64,000 nt of DNA from Pseudocitrobacter sp913778145 (GTDB lineage Bacteria; Pseudomonadota; Gammaproteobacteria; Enterobacterales; Enterobacteriaceae), in assembly GCA_035726825.1 (NCBI GenBank), contig JALNTX010000002.1, positions 124,001 to 188,000 on the forward strand, given 5' to 3'. Positions 44,893 to 52,974 of the stretch are shown here, in pieces. Below the pieces are notes generated by a model. The model did no database searches. It saw only the letters and a program-made list of their open reading frames with translations, and was not told the DNA's origin. How positions within the stretch are numbered: the first letter of the stretch is position 1; each line of letters opens with the position of its first letter. Position numbers and translations under genes: made by a program.

Positions 44893-46109
44893 GGAGAGAC
44901 TCCTGCCTGGAAACGTTCGCAGGCCCGTTCAAAACGGTCGAGGCCATGGGTCACCTCTTCTTCTGTGATAATCAGCGCTGGCGCGAAACGCACGACGTTG
45001 GCCCCGGCGATCAGCACCATCAGCCCTTCCTCTGCTGCTAACTGACTAATCTGCTTAGCTGTTCCCTTATAAGCCTCTTTCAGTTCACAGCCAATCAACA
45101 GCCCCAGCCCGCGAATCTCATTAAACAGGCCGTAACGGGCGTTAATCGACAGCAGGCGTTCGGTAAACCACTGATGACGCTGTTTCACGCCGTTGAGCAC
45201 CTGTGGCGTATTAATAATGGAAAAGACCGCGCCCGCTACCGCGCTGGCTAAAGGATTCCCGCCGTAGGTCGTCCCGTGGGTACCCACGGTCATCACGCTG
45301 GCGTAGGTTTCTTTTGCCAACACTGCGCCTACCGGGAAGCCGCCGCCCAACGCTTTTGCGGTGGTCAGTACATCGGGCGTTACGCCGTAGTGCATATAAG
45401 CGTAAAGCTCGCCGGTGCGACCCACACCGGTTTGCACCTCATCAAAAATCAGCAGCGCATTATGACGATCGCACAGTTCGCGCAGGCCGCGTAAAAACGC
45501 TGGATCGGCAGGCACAACACCGCCTTCCCCCTGCATCGGCTCAACAATTACCGCGCAGGTGCCGTCATCGATAAGCGCGCTGGCAGACACCAGATCGTTA
45601 TAAATCGCGTGACGAATATCCGGCGGCAGCGGTGCGAAATCTTGTGAATAGGCAGGCTGACCGCCCGCCGTAACGGTGAACAACGTGCGGCCATGAAAAG
45701 CATTTTTGAATGCCACAATCCCGCTCTTATGGCTACCAAACTTATCGTGCGCATATTTGCGCGCTAGCTTAAGCGCGGCCTCGTTAGCCTCGGCCCCTGA
45801 GTTACAGAAAAACACCCGGTCGGCAAACGTGGCATCAATAAGCTGTTTCGCCAGATGCAGCGCGGGTTCGTTGGTGTAGCCATTGCCCGTATGCCAGAAT
45901 TTGCCCGCCTGTTCGGTAAGCGCCTGGATCATCGCCGGATGCGCATGCCCCAATGCATTAACCGCAATCCCCCCGGCAAAGTCGATATACTCTTTCCCCT
46001 GCTGATCCCATAGGCGAGAACCCTCGCCACGCACCGGAATAAACGGTGCCGGCGCGTAAACCGGCATCATCCACTGATCAAAATCCTGACGGGTAATTGA
46101 CTGAGACAT
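44889..46109 (-). CDS. astC: succinylornithine transaminase
   Basis: PLP-dependent class III aminotransferase, 406 residues. The Schiff-base Lys lies in TTAKALGGGFP, and DEVQTGVGRTG holds the PLP-binding Asp. It also has acetylornithine aminotransferase activity in E. coli. It is the promoter-proximal gene of astCADBE; a sigma-54 promoter lies about 75-90 bp upstream. Confidence 0.96.
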   Translation of the reverse strand: MSQSITRQDFDQWMMPVYAPAPFIPVRGEGSRLWDQQGKEYIDFAGGIAVNALGHAHPAMIQALTEQAGKFWHTGNGYTNEPALHLAKQLIDATFADRVFFCNSGAEANEAALKLARKYAHDKFGSHKSGIVAFKNAFHGRTLFTVTAGGQPAYSQDFAPLPPDIRHAIYNDLVSASALIDDGTCAVIVEPMQGEGGVVPADPAFLRGLRELCDRHNALLIFDEVQTGVGRTGELYAYMHYGVTPDVLTTAKALGGGFPVGAVLAKETYASVMTVGTHGTTYGGNPLASAVAGAVFSIINTPQVLNGVKQRHQWFTERLLSINARYGLFNEIRGLGLLIGCELKEAYKGTAKQISQLAAEEGLMVLIAGANVVRFAPALIITEEEVTHGLDRFERACERFQAGVSP

Positions 46110-46180
46110 AGCGACCTCTTCTGGTAAATGAAAGGTTTCATTTATGTTAATAAATATAGTATTTGCGCTGTAAATGTAGG

Positions 46181-46198
46181 TTGCACGGTTCGTGCCAG
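46181..46198 (-). promoter_or_regulatory. sigma-54 promoter of astCADBE
   Basis: On the minus strand CTGGCACGAACCGTGCAA holds the -24 GG and -12 GC dinucleotides at the required 10-bp spacing (TGGCAC-N5-GTGCA). The position before astC matches the nitrogen-controlled promoter of E. coli. Confidence 0.75.
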
Positions 46199-46396
46199 CC
46201 AGCGCTAAAAATGCATAACAAGAAGAGGAGTAAGTAATATCAATAAGTTAAGAATGTCCGTTATTCACTCATAATGCATAAATAGTGAATAAAACACATT
46301 CAATCGATGATTCCAGAGATATCATTCGAACGATTATGCATTAATAAAATATAATTCTGGAATTGTGATCCGATACGAAATTTATCGTAGTTTTAT

Positions 46397-46431
46397 GCGC
46401 CATTTGGGGGCCAGACGCGTCAATGTGGTGC
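46397..46431 (-). promoter_or_regulatory. two candidate NtrC sites upstream of astC
   Basis: GCGCCATTTGGGGGC (46397-46411) and GCGTCAATGTGGTGC (46417-46431) resemble the NtrC consensus GCACCA-N3-TGGTGC (12 and 11 of 15 matches). They are 20 bp apart, i.e. on the same helix face, about 200 bp upstream of the sigma-54 promoter. The interval 46200-46390 is very AT-rich, with TGAAT/ATTCA half-sites that could bind ArgR. Confidence 0.5.
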
Positions 46432-46523
46432 AGATTTTGCTCTATTTTATTGCGGAACATGGAGAGATATAAAAGCACAAGAAAAAAATGGGTGCATTGA
46501 ATGCTAAACCCAGCCATCCGAAA

Positions 46524-46543
46524 CGCGGGGATGACTCCCCGCG
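46524..46543 (-). terminator. hok mRNA 3' hairpin
   Basis: CGCGGGGA-TGAC-TCCCCGCG hairpin just after the hok stop; likely the stable 3' end of the mRNA, possibly involved in fold-back inhibition. Confidence 0.65.
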
Positions 46544-46550
46544 CGTCAGG

Positions 46551-46703
46551 CTACTTCTTCGGTTCGTAAGCGAGAATGGCCTTAAACTCCATACCACGCT
46601 CCCGGATGCTCAACTCGCAGAGAGAGTTTCGTACCATCAGCGTGAACCCCAGTGCCGTTATGCATAGCACTATGATTGCCACGAGGGCGTATTTCGTCAG
46701 CAT
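46551..46703 (-). CDS. Hok/Gef family type I toxin
   Basis: 50-residue membrane toxin MLTKYALVAIIVLCITALGF... ending in the family signature MEFKAILAYEPKK. A membrane span is at about 5-25, with conserved Cys at 14 and 29. It resembles HokE most. The ribosome site GGAGGCAAGAC-ATG is the standard Hok leader end. The reading frame stays open upstream to 46865, but that part corresponds to the structured hok leader, not to a longer protein. The leader contains GCTTGAGGCTTTCTG and GAAAGCCCC elements as in plasmid R1 hok. Expressed toxin would depolarise the membrane; the antisense RNA is predicted opposite the leader. Confidence 0.88.
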   Translation of the reverse strand: MLTKYALVAIIVLCITALGFTLMVRNSLCELSIRERGMEFKAILAYEPKK

Positions 46704-46767
46704 GTCTTGCCTCCATGCAAAGAAGAGACTAACATCCGAATGTTTGGGTTCGGAAGCTAGCCTCAGG

Positions 46768-46846
46768 TTGATATTAAACATCTTCCTGGGGCTTTCGTCC
46801 TTCTGAACCTCATCGATTGCCTGAAGCCAGAAAGCCTCAAGCACCC
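46768..46846 (+). ncRNA. putative Sok-like antisense RNA
   Basis: The plus strand opposite the hok leader shows the Sok-type end CAGAAAGCCTCAAGCACC and a GGGGCTTTCG segment similar to plasmid Sok RNA. The terminator stem is imperfect (TGAAGCC...GCCTCA) and I cannot place the promoter, so ends are approximate and the RNA may be decayed. Confidence 0.35.
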
Positions 46847-47013
46847 ACGCGAATTCTCTGCTCATCTCCCGCCAAAATCGACCCGTTTTCCGGCTTTTTA
46901 ACGACCAATTGCAGGTTCCTCGTAGCGCCTCGCAAATTCTGACGAATCGTTCACGTTCGCCACCATTTCTGATACCATTCCGTTACAATTCACCTTGCAC
47001 AGTGGCAGCGACT

Positions 47014-47820
47014 ATGAAATTTGTCTCTTTTAATATCAACGGCCTGCGCGCACGCCCCCATCAACTGGAAGCCATCGTTGAGAAACATCAACCTGACGTT
47101 ATCGGCTTGCAGGAGACAAAAGTTCACGACGATATGTTCCCTCTCGAAGAGGTGGCAAAGCTCGGTTACAACATTTTCTATCATGGGCAGAAAGGTCATT
47201 ATGGTGTCGCCCTGCTCACCAAAGAGACGCCCATTGCCGTGCGCCGTGGTTTTCCTAACGATAATGAAGAAGCACAGCGTCGTCTGATCATTGCCGAAAT
47301 CCCATCGCCGCTCGGGAATGTCACCGTCATCAACGGTTACTTCCCGCAGGGCGAAAGCCGTGACCACGAAACCAAATTCCCGGCGAAAGCGAAGTTTTAT
47401 CAGGACTTGCAGGATTATCTTGAGAACGAGCTAAAAAATACCAATCCGGTGCTGATTATGGGCGATATGAATATCAGCCCGACTGACCTGGATATTGGTA
47501 TCGGCGAAGAGAACCGCAAGCGCTGGCTACGTACCGGCAAATGTTCCTTCCTGCCAGAAGAGCGCGAGTGGATGGGACGCCTGTTAAAGTGGGGCCTGGT
47601 CGACACCTTCCGCCATGCCAACCCGGAAACCAACGATCGCTTCTCGTGGTTCGATTACCGTTCTAAAGGCTTTGACGATAACCGTGGCCTGCGTATCGAC
47701 CTGCTGTTGGCAAGCCCGCCGCTGGCGGAGCGCTGCATCGAAACGGGGATTGATTACGAAATCCGCAGTATGGAAAAACCCTCTGACCACGCGCCAATCT
47801 GGGCGACGTTTAAAGAGTAA
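47014..47820 (+). CDS. xthA: exonuclease III
   Basis: Major AP endonuclease and 3'-5' exonuclease of base excision repair. It has 268 residues. Active-site segments are FNINGLR, Glu34 in LQETK, GDMN, the Asp of GLRIDLLL, and the C-terminal SDHAPIWA His. The start is the ATG at 47014; the in-frame extension to 46909 runs into the hok leader. Same size as E. coli. Confidence 0.97.
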   Translation: MKFVSFNINGLRARPHQLEAIVEKHQPDVIGLQETKVHDDMFPLEEVAKLGYNIFYHGQKGHYGVALLTKETPIAVRRGFPNDNEEAQRRLIIAEIPSPLGNVTVINGYFPQGESRDHETKFPAKAKFYQDLQDYLENELKNTNPVLIMGDMNISPTDLDIGIGEENRKRWLRTGKCSFLPEEREWMGRLLKWGLVDTFRHANPETNDRFSWFDYRSKGFDDNRGLRIDLLLASPPLAERCIETGIDYEIRSMEKPSDHAPIWATFKE

Positions 47821-47869
47821 TCCTCAACGCTCCCTGCCGGGAGCGTGAGACTAATGATAAACACAACAT

Positions 47870-47972
47870 TGCCTGATGCGCTGCGCTTATCAGGCCTACA
47901 AGGTTTCTGCAATATATTGAGTTCGCGAAATTTTGTAGGCCGGATAAGGCGTTTACGCCGCATCTGGCAAGA
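47870..47972 (+). repeat. BIME: two opposed REP elements after xthA
   Basis: TGCCTGATGCGCTGCGCTTA (reverse REP) and GTAGGCCGGATAAGGCGTTT (forward REP) separated by about 33 bp. The second is of the E. coli/Salmonella type, unlike the GGGCAAGCG type after trpA and gdhA. Confidence 0.85.
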
Positions 47973-47998
47973 ACAAAGCGCACTTTGTCAGCAATCTG

Positions 47999-48024
47999 AC
48001 GCTCCCAACTGGGGGCGTTTCTTT
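47999..48024 (+). terminator. xthA terminator
   Basis: ACGCTCCC-AACT-GGGGGCGT stem followed by TTCTTTT. A nearer hairpin CGCTCCC/GGGAGCG (47828-47845) lacks a T run. Confidence 0.75.
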
Positions 48025-48139
48025 TGCGACAAATCAACAAACCAACACTTACACTTTGTTGTTTACGTTGATTTATTATACCGTCGCGCCTCTTTTATCA
48101 CGGGCTTCATCAGGGAACCACTATGCGAAAGAAGCGTTA

Positions 48140-48826
48140 ATTCAGGCAGAGAGTAAGTTGATCCTTGCCTGTTTATTCTTCGCCGTGGTGTGCTATCTGC
48201 TGCATGCATACGGATTATTTTCGCTGTTAACCGATTTCTCGCGTTTACAGGCGGTAGTACAGCAAAGCGGAACGCGAGGTTATGCGCTGTATGTTGCGTT
48301 ATTTATCCTTGCAACACTGTTCCTGCTGCCGGGTAGTCTATTGGTTATTGTTGGCGGACTGGTGTTTGGCACCGTGACAGGTACGCTGTTATCACTGATC
48401 GCAGCGACGCTGGCATCGGCGCTGTCATTTTTATTTGCCCGCTGGATAGGGCGCGATATTTTATTGAAATACCTCGGTCATACTGCTGTCTTTCAGTCCA
48501 TCGAAAAAGGAATACGTCGCAACGGCAGCGATTATTTAATTCTGACGCGGCTGATTCCATTATTCCCGTATAATATTCAAAATTACGCCTATGGGCTGAC
48601 GGCTATTCCGTTCTGGCGTTATACGCTGATTTCGGCGGTAACCACACTGCCGGGAATATTCATCTATACGCTGATGGCCAATGAACTCGCCACCCAAGGA
48701 TTAACGGATCTGTTTGTAGCAAAGCTGTGTCTTTCGGGCGGTGTATTATTTCTGTTGGTTCAGGTGGCGAAGCGCTACGCGCGCTACCGGAAAATCGATT
48801 TACGTCAGGACCCACACCATGAATAA
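48140..48826 (+). CDS. ydjX: YdjX, DedA/TVP38-like membrane protein (start codon unclear)
   Basis: TVP38/TMEM64 (SNARE-associated) family membrane protein of about 228 residues with around six helices. The hallmark segment LTRLIPLFPYNIQNYAYGLT is intact. The start is abnormal: alignment with E. coli (MNAERKF) puts the first residue at an ATT codon at 48140. The ATG with a good ribosome site (48123, AGGGAACC upstream) is out of frame and stops after MRKKR. TTG at 48158 and 48056 are alternatives. Either a rare start codon, a one-base deletion, or a sequencing error. The end overlaps ydjZ by 8 bp; ydjY of E. coli is missing. Confidence 0.8.
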   Translation: MQAESKLILACLFFAVVCYLLHAYGLFSLLTDFSRLQAVVQQSGTRGYALYVALFILATLFLLPGSLLVIVGGLVFGTVTGTLLSLIAATLASALSFLFARWIGRDILLKYLGHTAVFQSIEKGIRRNGSDYLILTRLIPLFPYNIQNYAYGLTAIPFWRYTLISAVTTLPGIFIYTLMANELATQGLTDLFVAKLCLSGGVLFLLVQVAKRYARYRKIDLRQDPHHE

Positions 48827-49511
48827 CGTCTGGATGGGCCGTGCAGCCATTGCCATCCTGGTGATAACCGCTGCGCTTGCATGGGCCTTTATCCCTGCAG
48901 TGAACCTGTTTATCAACCACAGTATTGCCGCGCTCGCCTCGCTGGATCAGCAAAGCATTGAACACTTTATCCATTCCTGGGGCCCTCAGGCGGCGCTCGT
49001 ATCATTCTTCCTGATGATTTTGCAGGCCATTATCGCCCCGCTCCCGGCATTCGTGATCACCTTCGCCAATGCATCGCTGTTTGGCGCATTCTGGGGAGCA
49101 TTGCTTTCATGGAGCAGCGCCATGGCCGGCGCCACACTGTGCTTTTATCTCGCTCGCCTCCTTGGACGCGAAGCGGTGGAAAAGCTCACCGGTAAAAGCG
49201 TTCTGAAAAGCATGGATGGCTTTTTTATCCGCTACGGCAAACACACCATTCTTATCTGTCGGCTACTGCCTTTTGTGCCTTTCGATCCCATCAGCTATGC
49301 GGCGGGCCTGACATCCCTGCGCTTTCGCCATTTCTTCTGGGCGACAGCTATCGGCCAACTTCCCGCCACCGTAGTCTACTCGTGGGTGGGAAGCATGCTG
49401 ACGGGCGGAGCCTTTTGGTTTGTCACGGGTTTGTCTATCCTTTTTGCGTTGAGCGTGTTGATTGTCATGGCGAAAAGTCTGTGGCTTGCCCGGCAAAAAA
49501 AAGAACATTAA
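48819..49511 (+). CDS. ydjZ: YdjZ, TVP38/DedA-like membrane protein
   Basis: 230-residue paralogue of YdjX in the TVP38/TMEM64 family. About six hydrophobic helices; the core CRLLPFVPFDPISYAAGLTS is conserved. Start 48819 lies within the end of ydjX. Precedes ynjB by 18 bp on the same strand, so ydjX-ydjZ-ynjBCD is likely one operon. Substrate unknown. Confidence 0.93.
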   Translation: MNNVWMGRAAIAILVITAALAWAFIPAVNLFINHSIAALASLDQQSIEHFIHSWGPQAALVSFFLMILQAIIAPLPAFVITFANASLFGAFWGALLSWSSAMAGATLCFYLARLLGREAVEKLTGKSVLKSMDGFFIRYGKHTILICRLLPFVPFDPISYAAGLTSLRFRHFFWATAIGQLPATVVYSWVGSMLTGGAFWFVTGLSILFALSVLIVMAKSLWLARQKKEH

Positions 49512-49529
49512 TACGATTCAGGAGAAATT

Positions 49530-50711
49530 ATGCGTTTTCTGCGTTGCCGCCTGCTGTGCCTGGGCATGCTATTGCTGGTCCCCCAATTCGCCACCGCCGT
49601 GGACGCTCGCTGGCAGGCTATCAAACAGGAAGCTAAAGGCCAAACCGTCTGGTATAACGCATGGGGCGGCGATGCAGCGGTCAACCGCTATCTGGACTGG
49701 GTCAGCGGTGAGGTCAAACGCGATTACGCCATAAACCTGCGAATTGTGCACATTGCCGATGCGGCGGACACGGTTAAACGTATCCAAACAGAAGCCAAAG
49801 CCGGGCGCACCGCGGGCGGTTCGGTGGATCTGCTGTGGGTGAACGGGGAAAACTTCCGCACGCTGAAAGAAGGCGGCCTGCTGCGTACCGGCTGGGCTGA
49901 GCAATTGCCTAACTGGCAGTATGTTGATACGCAAAAACCGGTGCGTGAGGATTTTTCTGTGCCGGTCGAAGGCGCGGAGTCGCCGTGGGGCAGCGCGCAA
50001 CTGACGTTTATTGCTCGGCGTACGCAAACGCCGCAGCCGCCGTTGTCGCCTCAGGCGCTGTTGGCTTACGCAAAACAGTATCCGGGAACGGTCACCTACC
50101 CGCGCCCGCCAGACTTCACCGGGACGGCGCTGCTTGAACAGTTATTGATTAATCTCACCGCCAGGCCCGATGTGTTAAAACAACCGCCAGATGCGCATGA
50201 TTTCGCGCAGGTTACCGCCCCGCTCTGGCGCTATCTCGATGAACTGCATCCGCTGCTGTGGCGCAATGGGCAAGATTTCCCGCCGACGCCCGCGCGAATG
50301 GATGCCATGCTGGCGAACGGCACGCTGCGTTTATCGCTGACCTTCAACCCTGTGCACGCTCAGCAAAATATCGCTACTCGAGAGCTGCCGGACGATAGCT
50401 ACAGCTTTGGTTTTCAGGCCGGAATGCTGGGAAACGTCCATTTTTTGACGATTCCGGCGAACGCCCGTGCCAGCGCGGCGGCACAGGTTGTGGCAAATTT
50501 CATGCTGTCGCCTGAAGCGCAACTGCGCAAAGCCGACCCTGCGGTGTGGGGCGACCCGAGCGTGCTGGATGCAAACAAACTCAACGCCGCGCAGCGTGAT
50601 GCGCTTTTGGCCCACATATCCGCTAACCAGCCCCCCGTGCTGGCAGAGCCGCATGCTGCATGGGTTAACGCGCTGGAGCTGGAATGGCTACGCCGCTACG
50701 GTACACATTAA
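49530..50711 (+). CDS. ynjB: YnjB, periplasmic solute-binding protein of an uncharacterised ABC transporter
   Basis: 393 residues with a signal peptide (cleavage near ATA, residue 23) and a type 2 solute-binding fold. VWYNAWGGDAAVNRYLDWV lies at the start of the mature protein. CAGGAG precedes the start. Its 3' end overlaps ynjC by 28 bp. The ligand is not established; sulfur- or thiamine-like ligands are guesses. Confidence 0.93.
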   Translation: MRFLRCRLLCLGMLLLVPQFATAVDARWQAIKQEAKGQTVWYNAWGGDAAVNRYLDWVSGEVKRDYAINLRIVHIADAADTVKRIQTEAKAGRTAGGSVDLLWVNGENFRTLKEGGLLRTGWAEQLPNWQYVDTQKPVREDFSVPVEGAESPWGSAQLTFIARRTQTPQPPLSPQALLAYAKQYPGTVTYPRPPDFTGTALLEQLLINLTARPDVLKQPPDAHDFAQVTAPLWRYLDELHPLLWRNGQDFPPTPARMDAMLANGTLRLSLTFNPVHAQQNIATRELPDDSYSFGFQAGMLGNVHFLTIPANARASAAAQVVANFMLSPEAQLRKADPAVWGDPSVLDANKLNAAQRDALLAHISANQPPVLAEPHAAWVNALELEWLRRYGTH

Positions 50712-52216
50712 GCGCTCTCTGTTGCGCCATAATGCTGATTATCTACCTGCCGCTTTTTCCTGCGGCAGGCTTTTTACGCCCGGCATTTACCGCAGAAAAC
50801 TGGCGTCTGCTGGTTGACGATCCGCAACTCGGCCAGGCCCTTAGCGCCACGCTTATTTCATCGTTGATTGCCGTAGGCGGTGCACTCGCCCTGACGCTGC
50901 TAATGGTTGCCGCACTATGGCCTTCTCCCGGCTGGCAGCGCCTCACAACTCGTCTGCCGATGCTGCTCGCGCTGCCGCACGTGGCCTTCGCGAGCGGCGC
51001 ACTGCTGCTGTTTGCTGAAGGTGGCGTTATCTACCGTTTTATCCCCTTTTTGCACGCGATCCCTGACCGCTACGGTATCGGGCTTGGGCTGGTGCTGGCG
51101 GTCAAAGAGAGCGCGTTTCTGCTGTGGGTAAGTTGGGCGGTATTAGGTGAAAAACAGCTCGGTGAACAGCTCATCGTCATGCGCAGTCTCGGCTATGGCC
51201 GGGGGCAGTGCCTGCGATATCTGATCCTGCCCACTCTGCTGCCCGCCCTGAGCATCGCCCTTCTGGCAACCACTGCATGGACGCTGTCCGTCGTCGATGT
51301 GGCGATTATCCTTGGGCCCGGTAACCCACCAACGCTTGCCGTGCTGGCGTGGCAATGGCTCAATCAGGGGGATGACCATGCGCAAATCAAAGGCCAGCTG
51401 GCGTGTATGATACTGTTGGTTTTGCTGGCTGCCCTCGCGCTTAGCGCATCCGGGCTGTGGCGAGCCTGGCTGTATTTCTTCACTGGCCTTCATGGCCGTC
51501 GTCGTGTGCAAACGTTGCGGGTGAGCGGGAAATGGTTGAGTCAGTTTATCCCGCTGAGCGGTGTAATCTGTACGCTGACGCTTGTACTTCTCGCCCACGC
51601 GGCGCTGCCGGATGGGCTGATAGTTAGCAACAGTTTTTGGCTGGCGTTGTGGGCTTCATTACTGGGTGCTGCGTTCTGTCTGCTATGGCTGGAATGGGGA
51701 CCAACCGCCCTGACGCGCTGTCTATGGTTGCCGCTTATTCTGCCCGCTCTGCCGCTAGCGGCGGGGCAGTATGAAATTGCATTATATGGCTGGCTCGATG
51801 GGGAATTTACTACCGTGCTATGGGGGCATCTGTTATGGGTGATCCCCTGGATGCTTTTCATTCTCCGCCCGGCCTGGCAACGCATCGACCCGCGACTGGT
51901 CCTGATCGCCCGCACCCTTGGCTGGCATCAGACGCGCATTTTTGTGCAAATCAAATGCCCACTGGTCGTCAAGCCGCTGCTCTCTGCGCTGGCAGTGGGC
52001 TTTTCAGTCAGCATTGCGCAATATTTACCTACCCAGTGGTTGGGTGCAGGCCGCGTTCCGACGCTCACCACCGAAGCGGTGGCGCTTTCCAGCGGCGGCG
52101 CATCGGCGCAACTTGCCGCCCAGGGGCTCTGGCAGCTCATACTGCCAGTGCTGTTTTTCACGCTCACGACGCTTATTGCGCGAGCTATCGGCCACTTTCG
52201 GCAAGGACTACGCTAA
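50684..52216 (+). CDS. ynjC: YnjC, ABC transporter permease
   Basis: 510-residue double permease with about twelve helices and two EAA-like loops (LGYGRGQCLRYLILPTLLPAL and LGWHQTRIFVQIKCPLVV). It forms the membrane channel for YnjB/YnjD. It starts inside ynjB and overlaps ynjD by one base (TAATG). Confidence 0.94.
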   Translation: MATPLRYTLSALCCAIMLIIYLPLFPAAGFLRPAFTAENWRLLVDDPQLGQALSATLISSLIAVGGALALTLLMVAALWPSPGWQRLTTRLPMLLALPHVAFASGALLLFAEGGVIYRFIPFLHAIPDRYGIGLGLVLAVKESAFLLWVSWAVLGEKQLGEQLIVMRSLGYGRGQCLRYLILPTLLPALSIALLATTAWTLSVVDVAIILGPGNPPTLAVLAWQWLNQGDDHAQIKGQLACMILLVLLAALALSASGLWRAWLYFFTGLHGRRRVQTLRVSGKWLSQFIPLSGVICTLTLVLLAHAALPDGLIVSNSFWLALWASLLGAAFCLLWLEWGPTALTRCLWLPLILPALPLAAGQYEIALYGWLDGEFTTVLWGHLLWVIPWMLFILRPAWQRIDPRLVLIARTLGWHQTRIFVQIKCPLVVKPLLSALAVGFSVSIAQYLPTQWLGAGRVPTLTTEAVALSSGGASAQLAAQGLWQLILPVLFFTLTTLIARAIGHFRQGLR

Positions 52217-52857
52217 TGTTGCAGATAAACAACGTCACGCTGATGAAAGGCCAACAGCCGCTGCTGCGCGATGTCTCCTTCACCGTTCAGCCGGGCGAGA
52301 TAGTCACGCTGATGGGGCCCTCCGGCTGCGGAAAATCCACGCTATTTTCCTGGATGATTGGCGCGCTTGCTCCCACGTTTCAGGCCCGTGGTGAATTGTG
52401 GTTGAATGGCTCGCGCATTGAACAGTTGCCTACAGAACGACGACGCATCGGCATTCTGTTTCAGGATGCGTTGCTGTTCGATCATCTGAGCGTGGGCCAC
52501 AATCTGCAACTGGCGCTCCCGGCCTCAGTGCGCGGCCATCAGCGCAAAGTCGCCGCACAAGACGCGCTGGCGCGTGCCGGGCTAAGCGATTTTTATACCC
52601 GCGATCCGGCGACACTCTCAGGCGGCCAACGCGCTCGGGTAGCGCTGTTGCGCGCGCTACTGGCCGAGCCCGATGCGCTGCTGCTGGATGAACCCTTTAG
52701 CCGACTGGATAGCACCTTGCGAGCCGCTTTCCGCCAGTGGGTATTCGACACCGTTCGCACGCAAAATATTCCTACTATTCTGGTGACGCACGATGTGGCG
52801 GATGCGCCTGAAAATGCGCTATGCCTGGATATGCTGCGCTGGCATCACACACTTTAG
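52216..52857 (+). CDS. ynjD: YnjD, ABC transporter ATPase
   Basis: 213 residues. Walker A GPSGCGKST is at 34-42, the signature is LSGGQRARVALLRAL, Walker B is LLLDEPFSRLD, and the switch His is in VTHD. The start at 52216 overlaps the ynjC stop. The longer frame from 51820 is rejected because it lies inside ynjC. Confidence 0.95.
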   Translation: MLQINNVTLMKGQQPLLRDVSFTVQPGEIVTLMGPSGCGKSTLFSWMIGALAPTFQARGELWLNGSRIEQLPTERRRIGILFQDALLFDHLSVGHNLQLALPASVRGHQRKVAAQDALARAGLSDFYTRDPATLSGGQRARVALLRALLAEPDALLLDEPFSRLDSTLRAAFRQWVFDTVRTQNIPTILVTHDVADAPENALCLDMLRWHHTL

Positions 52858-52937
52858 CGACGTGATACTTCACCGTGAAAACTGTTCAGGCGCGATAATA
52901 CTGCGTTAACGCAAAGTATTTACTGAGGCAGGCGTTC

Positions 52938-52957
52938 AAAATGGCGTTCCATTTTTT
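52938..52957 (+). terminator. possible terminator after ynjD
   Basis: AAAATGG-CGTT-CCATTTT followed by TT; an A/T-rich stem, so weak. It lies just before ynjE. Confidence 0.4.
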
Positions 52958-52974
52958 ACTTGTCGGGCAATTCG

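Noticed and set aside
46704..46865. N-terminal extension of the Hok frame to a 104-residue protein
   Set aside because: The extension coincides with the structured hok leader; the Hok ribosome site and family length support the 50-residue product.
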